Part shown: piece after piece, positions 54,335 through 63,653 of the stretch
How positions within the stretch are numbered: position 1 is the first letter of the stretch
Layout: every line of letters starts with the position of its first letter
DNA from: Cellvibrio sp. PSBB023
Lineage (GTDB): Bacteria > Pseudomonadota > Gammaproteobacteria > Pseudomonadales > Cellvibrionaceae
Length of the DNA: 64,000 nucleotides
Direction: 5' to 3'
NCBI RefSeq assembly: GCF_002007605.1
Contig: NZ_CP019799.1
Location: 3,016,001 to 3,080,000 of the forward strand
Program-made: the position numbers and the translations under genes
Notes under the pieces: model-generated
Database searches by the model: none
The model's input: the letters and a program-made list of their open reading frames with translations, nothing else
What the model was told of the DNA's origin: nothing

Positions 54335-54739
54335 TTAGACCCAATTCTCCACGCGCAGTCCATCTACTCGCACAAATTCTTTTTCATTATTGGTTACCAG
54401 CACCCAATCTTGAGAGCGGGCATGGGCTGCAAGCCACAAGTCATTATTGCCGATGATCTGGCCAGACTTTTGTAGCCGTGCACGGATGTCTCCATAGTGC
54501 TCGGTCACGCCGTCACCAAGCTCTTCAACATTCATCAGGCTGGCTAGTTCATCAATAACAGCCATAGCCTGATCTTTTGTATGACTTTTCTCAGCACCGA
54601 AGCGCAACTCGCCCAAAGTGATAACTGACATCGCCAATTCATTTGCAGAATGCTGTGCGAAGCGTGCACGTACAGAGGCGGGATTATATTTAGCGATATA
54701 AATACAGATATTCGTATCGAGCAGATAGCGTATTGTCAT
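54335..54739 (-). CDS. vapC: VapC-type PIN-domain ribonuclease toxin
   Basis: The product is 134 residues. It has PIN-domain acidic residues: Asp in YLLDTNICIY, Glu in ITLGELRFGAEKS, and Asp in GNNDLWLAAHA, with a further acidic region near the end. VapC toxins cut tRNA or rRNA and are held by VapB. It lies 12 bases after vapB on the same strand. The convergent ccmC gene ends 21 bases away. Confidence 0.95.
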   Translation of the reverse strand: MTIRYLLDTNICIYIAKYNPASVRARFAQHSANELAMSVITLGELRFGAEKSHTKDQAMAVIDELASLMNVEELGDGVTEHYGDIRARLQKSGQIIGNNDLWLAAHARSQDWVLVTNNEKEFVRVDGLRVENWV

Positions 54740-54751
54740 AATGAGTCCCTT

Positions 54752-54982
54752 TTAAAAATCGTCCCTTTCCTGAGGAGGCAAATCATCCCGACCTTGTGCC
54801 ATAAAATCGGTTGGGAGTCGGGTAAGTGTGTCAAAGATAACGCCGGCATTGGGGTTCACCGCACGCAAGATAATTTCATCGCCACGCCGGAAAATTTCAA
54901 CCTGGTCAACATCAAAACGAAACTCTTTGGGGAGCCTTACTGCCTGGCTATTACCGGATTGAAAAACACGAGCAAGTGTCAT
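54752..54982 (-). CDS. vapB: VapB-type antitoxin, AbrB/MazE fold
   Basis: The product is 76 residues. The N-terminal swapped-hairpin DNA-binding fold shows MTLARVFQSGNSQAVRLPKE and a following FRRGDEIIL. The C-terminal tail, ending in PPQERDDF, would bind VapC. VapB-VapC complexes usually repress their own promoter, expected within 54983-55060. It is the first gene of the pair. Confidence 0.94.
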   Translation of the reverse strand: MTLARVFQSGNSQAVRLPKEFRFDVDQVEIFRRGDEIILRAVNPNAGVIFDTLTRLPTDFMAQGRDDLPPQERDDF

Positions 54983-55097
54983 GACTATTCCTCCATTGTG
55001 TAATCACATGAAGTATATACATGAAGTATTTATGTCGCCAGCTTAAATTTTCACCAATTAGCCACTCTTAGTCATATCCGTGTAATGACAACCTAGG

Positions 55098-55103
55098 TAT
55101 AAT
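55098..55103 (+). promoter_or_regulatory. Candidate -10 element of typA
   Basis: A perfect TATAAT lies 64 bases before the chosen typA start. No good -35 was found at 16-18 bases upstream, so this is a partial call. Confidence 0.35.
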
Positions 55104-55166
55104 GCGCGCCCTTTTTACGCTTTCATTTTGCCTTCCATCAGGCGCCCACCCAAGAGTATTTCCATA

Positions 55167-56993
55167 GTGACAGACAATTCAGCAATCGAAAAACTGCGTA
55201 ACATCGCTATTATCGCCCACGTTGACCACGGTAAAACCTCTATGGTTGACCAGTTGTTGCGTCAATCCGGCACCCTGGATCGCCGCGATGACAGCGCCGA
55301 TTTGATCATGGACAGCAACGATCAGGAACGCGAACGCGGTATTACCATCCTGGCAAAAAACACCGCGATCAAGTGGAATGACTACCGTATCAATATCGTG
55401 GATACCCCCGGCCACGCCGACTTCGGCGGTGAAGTAGAACGTGTGTTGTCGATGGTTGACTCGGTATTGCTGATTGTGGACGCCGTTGGCGGCCCTATGC
55501 CACAAACCCGCTTTGTAACCTCTAAAGCGTTTGAACAAGGCTTGAATCCGATTGTGGTGATCAACAAGATCGACCGTCCGGGCGCACGCCCTGAGTGGGT
55601 GGTGGATCAAGTGTTCGACCTGTTCGACCGTTTGGGCGCGACTGAAGAGCAACTCGACTTCCCGATCATTTACGCCTCAGCCTTGAATGGTGTTGCAGGT
55701 CTGGATCCGGACAATATCGCGGAAGACATGACTCCGCTGTTCCAAATGATCGTGGACAAAGTAAAGCCGCCTAAAGTTGACCTCGACGGCCCTTTCCAAA
55801 TGCAAATTTCAGCGCTGGACTACAGCAGCTACGTGGGCGTTATCGGTATTGGCCGTATCACTCGCGGCAGCCTGTCGCCCAACCAGCAAATCGTTGTGGT
55901 TGACCACGAAGGCAATACCCGTAAAGCCAAAGTATTGCAGGTGATGGGTTACCACGGTTTGCAACGTATCGAAACAGACAAAGCCTACGCGGGCGACATA
56001 GTATGTATTACCGGTGTTGATAAGCTTGGCATTTCTGACACCCTGTGCAGCCCGGATTGCATCGAAGCCCTGCCAGCCCTGTCGATTGACGAGCCAACCG
56101 TAAGCATGACCTTCCAGGTAAACGACTCGCCCTTCGCCGGTAAAGAAGGCAAGTACGTTACCAGCCGTAATATCAAAGACCGCTTGGAACAAGAGCTGAT
56201 TGCCAACGTGGCACTGCGCGTGCAACAAGGCGATTCACCGGATAAGTTTATTGTGTCCGGTCGCGGTGAATTGCACCTGTCGGTACTGATTGAAAACATG
56301 CGCCGCGAAGGCTATGAGTTGGGCGTATCGCGCCCCGAAGTGGTCCAGAAAATCGTTGACGGTGTAATACACGAGCCCTTCGAGCAAGTGGTCATTGACG
56401 TAGAAGAACATCACCAGGGTTCTGTGATGGAAGAGCTTGGCCTGCGCAAAGGCGAGTTGACCAACATGGAGCCGGATGGCAAAGGCCGTATCAAGCTGGA
56501 ATTCCTCTGCCCATCGCGCGGGTTGATCGGTTTCCGTGGCCAGTTCCTGACCATGACTTCCGGTTCCGGCATCATGACCTCCATTTTTGACCATTACGGT
56601 CCAGTCAAAGAAGGTGAAGTGGCCAAGCGTCAAAACGGCGTGCTGGTATCCATGGTGAAAGGTAAAACCCTCGCCTATGGTTTGCACCCACTGCAAGACC
56701 GCGGTCGTTTGTTCCTCGGTGCCGGTGTAGAAGTTTACGAAGGTCAGATCGTGGGTATTCACTCGCGCTCCAACGACTTGGTAGTAAACCCAACCAAAGC
56801 CAAACAATTAACCAACGTTCGTGCGTCCGGTACTGACGATGCGCTGACCCTGTCACCGCCAATCCGTCACACCCTGGAGCAAGCGCTGGAATTTATTGAA
56901 GATGACGAGCTGGTAGAAGTAACGCCACAAAGCATCCGCGTGCGCAAAAAACTGCTCACCGAAAACGAGCGTAAGCGCGGCAAAAAAGCCTAA
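55167..56993 (+). CDS. typA: Ribosome-associated GTPase TypA/BipA
   Basis: The product is 608 residues from a GTG at 55167 (E. coli BipA is 607). The frame also opens at a TTG 13 codons earlier, which does not fit the family. G1 is [10 protein letters not shown], the switch I motif is ERERGITI, G3 is [12 protein letters not shown], and G4 is NKID. The C-terminal [15 protein letters not shown] and [15 protein letters not shown] are BipA hallmarks. It aids ribosome assembly and growth under stress. A terminator follows. Confidence 0.97.
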   Translation: MTDNSAIEKLRNIAIIAHVDHGKTSMVDQLLRQSGTLDRRDDSADLIMDSNDQERERGITILAKNTAIKWNDYRINIVDTPGHADFGGEVERVLSMVDSVLLIVDAVGGPMPQTRFVTSKAFEQGLNPIVVINKIDRPGARPEWVVDQVFDLFDRLGATEEQLDFPIIYASALNGVAGLDPDNIAEDMTPLFQMIVDKVKPPKVDLDGPFQMQISALDYSSYVGVIGIGRITRGSLSPNQQIVVVDHEGNTRKAKVLQVMGYHGLQRIETDKAYAGDIVCITGVDKLGISDTLCSPDCIEALPALSIDEPTVSMTFQVNDSPFAGKEGKYVTSRNIKDRLEQELIANVALRVQQGDSPDKFIVSGRGELHLSVLIENMRREGYELGVSRPEVVQKIVDGVIHEPFEQVVIDVEEHHQGSVMEELGLRKGELTNMEPDGKGRIKLEFLCPSRGLIGFRGQFLTMTSGSGIMTSIFDHYGPVKEGEVAKRQNGVLVSMVKGKTLAYGLHPLQDRGRLFLGAGVEVYEGQIVGIHSRSNDLVVNPTKAKQLTNVRASGTDDALTLSPPIRHTLEQALEFIEDDELVEVTPQSIRVRKKLLTENERKRGKKA

Positions 56994-57021
56994 CAATTAC
57001 TACTCTGTATAATCGTTAAAT

Positions 57022-57062
57022 AAAAAAATCCCCAGAGTGAAAACGATGGGGATTTTTTTTTT
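57022..57062 (+). terminator. Terminator of typA
   Basis: AAAAAAATCCCC pairs with GGGGATTTTTTT around a 14-base loop, with a T run of about ten, 29 bases past the stop. Confidence 0.88.
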
Positions 57063-57140
57063 GATTCAACGCACAAACTCTCAGGGTGCTCCGGTAGAAG
57101 GCTTCTGCCGGAGTGCCCAAGCACCAACGACATTTTCACA

Positions 57141-57944
57141 ATGGATATTTATTTTATTATTTCCCTGCTCGCACTCGGTGCCTTCACCGGTTTTTTTGCG
57201 GGCTTATTTGGCATAGGCGGCGGGGGCATTATGGTACCGATGCTAACGCTGTTATTTGCACAGCAACAATTTCCCGCTGAACATGTGGTACATATGGCGC
57301 TGGCAACTTCCATGGCCGCGATTGTGCCAACCGCGATTGCCAGCTTGCGCGCGCATCACAAACACAAAGCAGTGCGGTGGGCGGTCGTAATAAAAATTAC
57401 GCCAGGAATTTTACTTGGCACTTTTGCCGGTACATTTTTGGCGAGTTATTTATCGGCCACACCGCTGGCCATTTTCTTCTCGTGTTTTATGGCCCTGGTT
57501 GCCCTGCAGATGGTGTTTAATCGCAAACCACCGGCAACAGGCACGCTGCCGGGCACCATTGCGCTCAGTGCGACGGGTTCGGGAATCGGCGCGATTTCGG
57601 CGCTGGTCGCCATTGGCGGCGGCACACTCACCGTGCCATTTTTAGTCTGGTGCAATGTGGCCTTGCCGGTGGCAATTGGCACCTCTGCAGCGGTGGGTTT
57701 GCCTATCGCCCTCTCAGGTGCAGTGGGTTATGCGATCAATGGATTGCACGTCGCCAACTTACCGGCGCACAGCCTCGGTTATATTTTTTGGCCCGCCGTG
57801 CTCGCGATGGCGGCAGTCAGTTTTCTCACGGCGCCGCTGGGCGCAAAACTCGCCCATCGCTTGCCGGTTGCACTGCTTAAAAAATTATTTGCGCTGTTGC
57901 TGGTAGGCTTATCGCTGCAAATGTTGGTGAGCGTTCTGGGGTGA
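57141..57944 (+). CDS. TauE/SafE family sulfite exporter-like permease
   Basis: The product is 267 residues with eight predicted membrane segments in two repeats. The family motif GLFGIGGGGIMVPML is near the N-terminus and its partner VAIGGGTLTVPFL in the middle. These permeases export sulfite, sulfonates or other organic anions. The substrate is unknown. No partner gene is adjacent. Confidence 0.92.
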   Translation: MDIYFIISLLALGAFTGFFAGLFGIGGGGIMVPMLTLLFAQQQFPAEHVVHMALATSMAAIVPTAIASLRAHHKHKAVRWAVVIKITPGILLGTFAGTFLASYLSATPLAIFFSCFMALVALQMVFNRKPPATGTLPGTIALSATGSGIGAISALVAIGGGTLTVPFLVWCNVALPVAIGTSAAVGLPIALSGAVGYAINGLHVANLPAHSLGYIFWPAVLAMAAVSFLTAPLGAKLAHRLPVALLKKLFALLLVGLSLQMLVSVLG

Positions 57945-57991
57945 TGCTGATGCGCGCGCAAACTGCCGCGCGCATCAGTGAATAGGCAGGT

Positions 57992-59014
57992 TTAGTGCTT
58001 TGACTTTATTAATTCCACCAGCGCATGGATGTGATCGGTGCGATCATTTAATGCGGGAATATAGGCGTACTTTTCGCCGCCCGCTTCCATAAAGGCATGG
58101 CGATTTTCCACCGCCAATTCCTCCAGGGTTTCCAGACAATCGGCGCTAAAGGCGGGCGATATAATTGCAATATTGTTGATGCCGTCTTTAGGCAATTGCT
58201 CCAGTGTTTCATCGGTATAAGGCTTTAGCCACTCTTCGCGACCAAAGCGCGATTGGAAACTGGTGAGACAAGTATTTTTATCCAACCCCAAGCGTTCCTG
58301 TACCAGGCGCGTGGTTTTTTGGCACAGGCAAAAATAGGGATCGCCCGAGGTTAAATAACGCTTGGGCATGCCGTGATAGGAAAAAATAATTTTTTGCGGC
58401 AATCCGTTTTGGTCGATGTGCTCGCGCACCGAATTGGCCAGCGCTTCAATGTACAGCGGCTCATCGCAATAGTTATTAATAAAATGCAACTCAGGCACCC
58501 AGCGCCAGGTTTTTAATTCCTTGGCGACAGCATCGAAGGTAGAACCGGTGGTAGGGCCAGCGTATTGGGGGTACAAGGGCAGCACAATAATCTGGCGCAC
58601 GCCTTCCTGCTGTAATTCGCGCAGCGCGCCAGCAATAGAGGGATTGCCGTAGCGCATACCGAGTTTCACGCTGTAACCATCGCCCAGTTGCTCCTGAATC
58701 GCTGCCTGCTGCTGTTTGCTAATCGCCATGAGCGGCGAGCCTTCACTGGTCCACACACTTTTATAAAGCGCGGCCGATTTTCGGGGGCGCACGCGCAAAA
58801 TAATGCCGTGCAAAATCAGCAGCCAAATGACACGCGGCACTTCAATCACACGCGGGTCAGCCAGAAACTCGGCGAGGTAGCGCCGCAGTGCCGGGGTGGT
58901 TGGTGCATCGGGCGTGCCTAAATTGGCCAGCAGCACACCCACTTTTGCTCGGGGTTTATTGGCTGCGTGAAAAACCGGGTCTATGTCGTAATGCAGAGCG
59001 GTATATCGGCTCAT
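57992..59014 (-). CDS. hemH: Ferrochelatase
   Basis: The product is 340 residues from the ATG at 59014 (GGAGAT 6 bases upstream). Motifs: KVGVLLANLGTPDAP near the N-terminus, the active-site His in IFSYHGMPKRY, and the partner Glu in PAFSADCLETLEEL. It inserts Fe2+ into protoporphyrin IX. Nearby Cys residues (FCLCQKT) could bind an iron-sulfur cluster, but this was not established. It is convergent with the TauE/SafE gene. Confidence 0.97.
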   Translation of the reverse strand: MSRYTALHYDIDPVFHAANKPRAKVGVLLANLGTPDAPTTPALRRYLAEFLADPRVIEVPRVIWLLILHGIILRVRPRKSAALYKSVWTSEGSPLMAISKQQQAAIQEQLGDGYSVKLGMRYGNPSIAGALRELQQEGVRQIIVLPLYPQYAGPTTGSTFDAVAKELKTWRWVPELHFINNYCDEPLYIEALANSVREHIDQNGLPQKIIFSYHGMPKRYLTSGDPYFCLCQKTTRLVQERLGLDKNTCLTSFQSRFGREEWLKPYTDETLEQLPKDGINNIAIISPAFSADCLETLEELAVENRHAFMEAGGEKYAYIPALNDRTDHIHALVELIKSKH

Positions 59015-59197
59015 TGGGTATCTCCGTAAGGCTTGTGCTGCCTGAAAGCGGCACAACATACTCGCTCGTGGGCGGGAAATCCAGCGAGGTAATGGTTGAT
59101 CGCAGCGGGATTGGCTGACGTAATTACAGGTGTTACAACAAGGTGCGATCCGGAAATACGCACGCCATACACCACCACTGATTGAGGTTTGCCATTT

Positions 59198-59572
59198 ATG
59201 TCATTGCCCCTGCCCACGGCTAGCGCCCAGCTTTTTTACGATGGCCGCTGCCCCTTGTGCGCAAGGGAGATGGCGTTTTTACGTAAGCACGCACGCGCTG
59301 GATTAACGCTGGTGGATATTCATTCCCTGGGCTGCATTAACGATGCAGAGCGCGAACAGCTACTGCGCGATTTGCATTTGTTGCAGCCGGATGGCCGCTG
59401 GCAATTGGGTGTGGAGGCTAATGTTACCGCCTGGTCATTCACGCCCGTGGGTTTCTTGTGGAAACCGCTGCGCTGGAAAATCTGGTCGGGTGTGGTGGAT
59501 CGTATGTATCGCCGTTGGGCCGATAAGCGTTATTGTAAAAACTACGCCTGTGCCCTCGATAATCCCCATTGA
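59198..59572 (+). CDS. DCC family thiol-disulfide oxidoreductase-like protein (DUF393)
   Basis: The product is 124 residues from the ATG at 59198 (the frame opens at a TTG at 59189). It begins AQLFYDGRCPLCAREMAFL, the DxxCPxC motif of the DCC family, and continues with LTLVDIHSL and a late W-rich region. The fold is thioredoxin-like with a CxxC pair at about residues 20-23. The partner is unknown. It is divergent from hemH. Confidence 0.88.
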   Translation: MSLPLPTASAQLFYDGRCPLCAREMAFLRKHARAGLTLVDIHSLGCINDAEREQLLRDLHLLQPDGRWQLGVEANVTAWSFTPVGFLWKPLRWKIWSGVVDRMYRRWADKRYCKNYACALDNPH

Positions 59573-59604
59573 ACCATTGAGTTATTGAATCGAGAGCTAT
59601 TGTG

Positions 59605-59886
59605 ATGAGCAGCGAACGCGCATTAATTTTCAGTTTCAGCGATTGCACCCACTACGTTGCCGGCATTACACAAGAGCCGGAAGGTTCAAGTAATGCGGCG
59701 CAATTGCTTAAAAATACAGATGGAAAAGTGGCCAAATTTCCCAGCGTTTTTCGCGCCCAACAGGCGCTGAAACAACTGGGTTACACCAAGGGCTGGCTGG
59801 TGATGCAATCGCCCTACGATGAAATGATCGGCAATGAAGCGGCACAGAAAACAGAATTGCCCATGCCTTTTGATCTGCAAGATTAA
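59605..59886 (+). CDS. DUF6482-like small protein
   Basis: The product is 93 residues from the ATG at 59605 (an overlapping GTG lies at 59602). The C-terminal block FRAQQALKQLGYTKGWLVMQ, then SPYDEMIGNEAAQ and the LPMPF end resembles the small DUF6482 family of pseudomonads. It is predicted cytoplasmic; function unknown. It lies 32 bases after the DUF393 gene and may share a transcript. Confidence 0.6.
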   Translation: MSSERALIFSFSDCTHYVAGITQEPEGSSNAAQLLKNTDGKVAKFPSVFRAQQALKQLGYTKGWLVMQSPYDEMIGNEAAQKTELPMPFDLQD

Positions 59887-59903
59887 CAGCGCTGTGCAGT
59901 GAC

Positions 59904-60296
59904 TCAAGGATTCAAAAAATCGCCGCTGTCAATCACCGCCAAACCGTCACTGGCGCGCTGGTAGGCATAGACCCATGCCGATACCACATTACCCGAGTGA
60001 GTAATAACGTCAATTTTGATGCGCTGGTATTCCTGTTCCGGCAGGGCGGGATAGGTACATTCTTCGTAGGCATCCAACCGCGCTAATTGCTCCGCCGAAG
60101 CCAGTCGGTATATTTCCCCCAGCACCTTACCGGCCTGCGCATCCAATACCAGCGCGGGGTAATAGCTGACCCGGAATAGAGTGCCGTTGATGGTTGCTTT
60201 ATCAATAAATTCGGCGTCGGCCAGATAGGTTTGATGTGCGCCCGTGGAACAGCCGCGCCGCAAGGTACCATAGACAAAAATCATTTCACCCGGCAT
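59904..60296 (-). CDS. Gamma-glutamylcyclotransferase family protein (AIG2-like)
   Basis: The product is 130 residues. It has the YGTLRRG substrate loop near the N-terminus and the catalytic Glu in LDAYEECTYP. These enzymes release 5-oxoproline from γ-glutamyl amines or peptides. The precise substrate is not clear from sequence. It is convergent with the DUF6482-like gene. Confidence 0.9.
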   Translation of the reverse strand: MPGEMIFVYGTLRRGCSTGAHQTYLADAEFIDKATINGTLFRVSYYPALVLDAQAGKVLGEIYRLASAEQLARLDAYEECTYPALPEQEYQRIKIDVITHSGNVVSAWVYAYQRASDGLAVIDSGDFLNP

Positions 60297-60329
60297 AGCA
60301 ATCTTCGCGTGTCATCACTCAGCCCCGAT

Positions 60330-60359
60330 AAAAAAACACCCGCCGTAGCGGGAGTTTTT
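60330..60359 (-). terminator. Terminator of the sugar dehydrogenase gene
   Basis: On the minus strand AAAAACTCCCGC pairs with GCGGGTGTTTTT (one mismatch) around a 4-base loop, with a T run of seven. It lies just past the stop at 60377. Confidence 0.85.
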
Positions 60360-60376
60360 GGTAAAAACGAAAAACA

Positions 60377-61510
60377 TTATTTAGGCGAGAGCTGATAAAT
60401 TTTTGCTTTACTTTCATCGCTCACCACATAGATCAAACCATCCGGCCCCTGCACTACCGAGCGGAAACGCTGGCCGAGTTCTTTTTTCAGCAAGCGCTCT
60501 TCGCCAGTGATCTTGTCGCCATCCAGCGTCAAGCGCACCAGGGTTTGCTCACGCAGGCTGGCGAGCAGAATATTATTTTTCCACTGGGGGAATTTATCGC
60601 CGGTGTAAAAAATAAAACCGGCAGTCGCGATAGAGGGAACCCATTTATAAACAGGCTGCTCCATCCCCTCTTTGTGTGTGCCTTCGCCAATCTTGCCGCC
60701 GCCGTAGTTTTCACCGTAGGTGATCACCGGCCAGCCGTAATTTTTACCCGCTTCATCAATATTTAATTCATCGCCACCCTGAGGGCCGTGCTCGCCAGTC
60801 CACAACTTTTTGGTGATGGGATTTATTGCAGCGCCTTGCATATTGCGATGCCCGTAAGACCAAATTTCTGGCAGCGCGCCAGCGGTTTTTACATAGGGGT
60901 TATCGGTGGGCACAGTGCCATCGGCATTGATGCGCACCACTTTGCCTTGATGGTTATCCAATGTTTGCGCCTTGTCTTTTTGGCTGTAGCGATCACCCAA
61001 GGTAATAAACAAGGTGCCGTCCGGCGCCCACACTAGGCGCGAACCAAAGTGCGCACTGGAATCGATTTTGGGTTGCTGGCTGAACACGCGGGTGACCTTT
61101 TCCAACTTATCGCCGGCGAGGGTTGCATAGCTCACCGCCGTGCTGTTACCGCCCGTGCCCGGTTCGGAATAGCTGAAATAAATGCGCTTGCTGGTGGCAA
61201 AATCAGGAGCCAGAACCACATCCAGCAAACCGCCCTGACCATGGGCATAAATGTCAGGCAAACCCGCCAACGGAGCGCCCACCGTGCCGTCCGCACCCAC
61301 AATACGCATGCGCCCGGCACGCTCGGTAACCAGCATGCGGCTATCGGGCAGGAACGCCATGCCCCACAGGTTTTGCAAACCTTCCGCCACGGTTTTCACT
61401 TGAATCGTTCCGGTTTCGGTCTTGACTTCCAGGGTTTTGGCGTCGACCAGTGGGCTTAAGGCCAGGCAGGCCAGTAAGCTGAGCTTACGCAGTGGGGTAA
61501 GTAATGTCAT
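60377..61510 (-). CDS. PQQ-dependent sugar dehydrogenase (glucose/sorbosone type), exported
   Basis: The product is 377 residues from the ATG at 61510 (CAGGAGAC upstream). The signal peptide ends near PLVDA. The six-bladed propeller has LWGMAFLPDSRMLVTERAGRMR-type blade start, WTGEHGPQGGDELN and RFRSVVQGPDGLIYVVSD motifs. It oxidises aldose sugars in the periplasm using PQQ. No pqq synthesis gene is in the window, so the source of PQQ is open. Relatives include E. coli YliI. Confidence 0.92.
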   Translation of the reverse strand: MTLLTPLRKLSLLACLALSPLVDAKTLEVKTETGTIQVKTVAEGLQNLWGMAFLPDSRMLVTERAGRMRIVGADGTVGAPLAGLPDIYAHGQGGLLDVVLAPDFATSKRIYFSYSEPGTGGNSTAVSYATLAGDKLEKVTRVFSQQPKIDSSAHFGSRLVWAPDGTLFITLGDRYSQKDKAQTLDNHQGKVVRINADGTVPTDNPYVKTAGALPEIWSYGHRNMQGAAINPITKKLWTGEHGPQGGDELNIDEAGKNYGWPVITYGENYGGGKIGEGTHKEGMEQPVYKWVPSIATAGFIFYTGDKFPQWKNNILLASLREQTLVRLTLDGDKITGEERLLKKELGQRFRSVVQGPDGLIYVVSDESKAKIYQLSPK

Positions 61511-61701
61511 AGCAGTCTCCTGAATCAATTTGAGTCAGGGTAACAAGCGGGGTGGTGGGCAGCAAATCAAGCTTTGTTAAGCCCCGTGAACTAGACCCGG
61601 CGCACAGAAAAGATTCGGGTTTAACAGGGGGATGTGCTACCTTTATGAAAATCTAATCCCGGTGTGAATGCCCCGAACACTGACCCGAACAAGGCGAGTT
61701 T

Positions 61702-62673
61702 ATGCAGATTTTTTATCCCGAGATCAAACCCTACCAACGTCACCAGATCGCTGTAGAAGCCCCCCACGAATTGTATGTCGATGAATCCGGCAACCCCGAT
61801 GGTATCCCCGTATTGTTTGTGCACGGCGGCCCGGGCGCCGGTTGCGGAAAATATGATCGCCGTTTTTTTGATCCGGAAGTTTATCGCATTGTCTTGTTTG
61901 ATCAGCGCGGTGCGGGCCGCTCGCGCCCACACGCCGAATTGAACAACAACACCACGCAAAAACTGGTGGAAGATATCGAAGTCATTCGCACCACCCTGGG
62001 AATTGATAAATGGGTGTTATTTGGTGGTTCCTGGGGCTCAACACTCAGCTTGGTCTATGCCCAAACCTATCCTGAGCGGGTGATGGGGCTCATTTTGCGC
62101 GGGATTTTCCTCTGCCGCCGCGAGGATTTACTCTGGTTTTACCAGGAGGGCGCAAGCCGTTTATTCCCCGATTTCTGGGACGATTTTATCGCGCAAATTC
62201 CCGAGGCAGAGCGCGGCGATATGATCTCCGCTTACTATCGCCAACTGATTGGCGAGAACCAGATTCAACAAATGTCTGCCGCCAAAACCTGGGCCGGCTG
62301 GGAAGGGCGCACCGCCACACTCAAACCCTGCCAGGACGTAGTCGACTCCTTCACCGAACCGCACCGCGCGCTGTCGCTCGCGCGCATTGAAGCGCATTAT
62401 TTCATGAATAATGCCTTTTTGGAGGACAACCAGATTCTGCGCGATGCCCATAAACTCGCCGGCATTCCCGGCATGATTGTGCATGGCCGCTACGATGTGA
62501 TTTGCCCGCTGGACAACGCCTATGCGCTGCACAAAGCCTGGCCGGGTTCAGAGTTGCAAATTATCCGCGAAGCGGGCCACGCGTCACGGGAGCCGGGCAT
62601 TGTGGATGCACTGATCCGCGCGACCGATGATCTCGCCAAAAAAATCCTGCAAACCAGCGATCGCCTCGCATGA
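61702..62673 (+). CDS. pip: Proline iminopeptidase
   Basis: The product is 323 residues with an α/β-hydrolase fold. The oxyanion region is VHGGPGAGCGKYDRRFFDP, the nucleophile Ser lies in GGSWGSTLS, the Asp in HGRYDVICP and the His in REAGHASREPG. It removes N-terminal proline from peptides. A strong terminator follows at 62698. Confidence 0.96.
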   Translation: MQIFYPEIKPYQRHQIAVEAPHELYVDESGNPDGIPVLFVHGGPGAGCGKYDRRFFDPEVYRIVLFDQRGAGRSRPHAELNNNTTQKLVEDIEVIRTTLGIDKWVLFGGSWGSTLSLVYAQTYPERVMGLILRGIFLCRREDLLWFYQEGASRLFPDFWDDFIAQIPEAERGDMISAYYRQLIGENQIQQMSAAKTWAGWEGRTATLKPCQDVVDSFTEPHRALSLARIEAHYFMNNAFLEDNQILRDAHKLAGIPGMIVHGRYDVICPLDNAYALHKAWPGSELQIIREAGHASREPGIVDALIRATDDLAKKILQTSDRLA

Positions 62674-62697
62674 TTGTGGCGCTTGCCGCTTCACCGC

Positions 62698-62726
62698 TAA
62701 CGGAGCCTCATGGCTCCGTTATTTTT
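62698..62726 (+). terminator. Terminator of pip
   Basis: A 10-bp perfect stem (TAACGGAGCC / GGCTCCGTTA) with a TCAT loop is followed by five T. Confidence 0.93.
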
Positions 62727-62782
62727 AGTGGCTCATCCATGTTATCCAACACCGATTCACCCCAGTTACAGATGGACACTGC

Positions 62783-63223
62783 ATGTTAGGTTTATTGCAA
62801 CGAGTCAGCACAGCATCCGTCACCGTCGACAATGCGATTGTCGGCAAGATAGATCAGGGAATATTGCTGCTGCTCGGCATTCAAAAAAATGACACGACGG
62901 AAACAGCCGATAAACTTATCGATAAAATCCTCGCCTATCGCCTGTTTTCCGATGAAAACCACAAAATGAATTACAACCTGCAGCAAATCGCGGGTGGCAT
63001 TTTAGTGGTATCGCAATTTACCCTCGCGGCAGATACCAACAAAGGCCTGCGCCCCAGTTTTTCCTCGGCGGCGCCACCAGCACAGGCCAAGGAACTTTAT
63101 GATTATCTTGTCGAACAGCTGCGCCGCAAGCATCCGATTGTTGAAACAGGAATATTTGCTGCCGATATGAAAGTCGCCCTCGTTAACGATGGCCCGGTCA
63201 CTTTTATGTTAGAAATGCAGTAG
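62783..63223 (+). CDS. dtd: D-aminoacyl-tRNA deacylase
   Basis: The product is 146 residues, the normal length. Motifs: the N-terminal LLQRVSTASVTVD, the catalytic VSQFTLAADTNKGLRPSF region and the closing NDGPVTF (NxGPxT) motif. It hydrolyses D-amino acids, and misloaded glycine, from tRNA. It follows pip, as in Pseudomonas. Confidence 0.97.
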   Translation: MLGLLQRVSTASVTVDNAIVGKIDQGILLLLGIQKNDTTETADKLIDKILAYRLFSDENHKMNYNLQQIAGGILVVSQFTLAADTNKGLRPSFSSAAPPAQAKELYDYLVEQLRRKHPIVETGIFAADMKVALVNDGPVTFMLEMQ

Positions 63224-63280
63224 CGCAGCATCACCCCACTCTTATTAACCACTGATTACTCACTTTTACTGGAGAAGACT

Positions 63281-63646
63281 ATGGAATTTCCTAATGATGA
63301 CGATGGCGGTCTGTTGCAAATGTTGCATGAACACGGCATCGATTTAACCGCGCCGATGGATTTGGAATTTGGCGTGCACTGCCCCGATGAAGCCACCGCT
63401 TTGCAAATAGAAACGGCACTACAAGCAGCAGGCTACAAAGCTCATGCGCTCTACGATGAAGGTGACCTGGAAGAAGGTGAAGTCATGACCGCAGAGAACG
63501 AAGAGTCATGGCCTTTCTGGGCGGTAGTGGTGTTTATTAATATGGTGCCGGAATACCATGAAATACAACGCATCCAGGCACACTTGAATGAATTAGCTGG
63601 CCCGCTCGGTGGTAAATCTGATGGTTGGGGCGCGGTGATTGAATAA
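63281..63646 (+). CDS. Ribonuclease E inhibitor RraB family protein
   Basis: The product is 121 residues. The strands EFGVHCPDEATALQIETAL and WPFWAVVVFINMVPEY, the acidic N-terminus and the C-terminal SDGWGAVIE match the RraB fold (DGWG end motif). In E. coli RraB binds the RNase E scaffold and alters mRNA decay. It is somewhat shorter than the E. coli protein (138). Its role here is assumed from the family. Confidence 0.85.
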   Translation: MEFPNDDDGGLLQMLHEHGIDLTAPMDLEFGVHCPDEATALQIETALQAAGYKAHALYDEGDLEEGEVMTAENEESWPFWAVVVFINMVPEYHEIQRIQAHLNELAGPLGGKSDGWGAVIE

Positions 63647-63653
63647 ACGCTGT

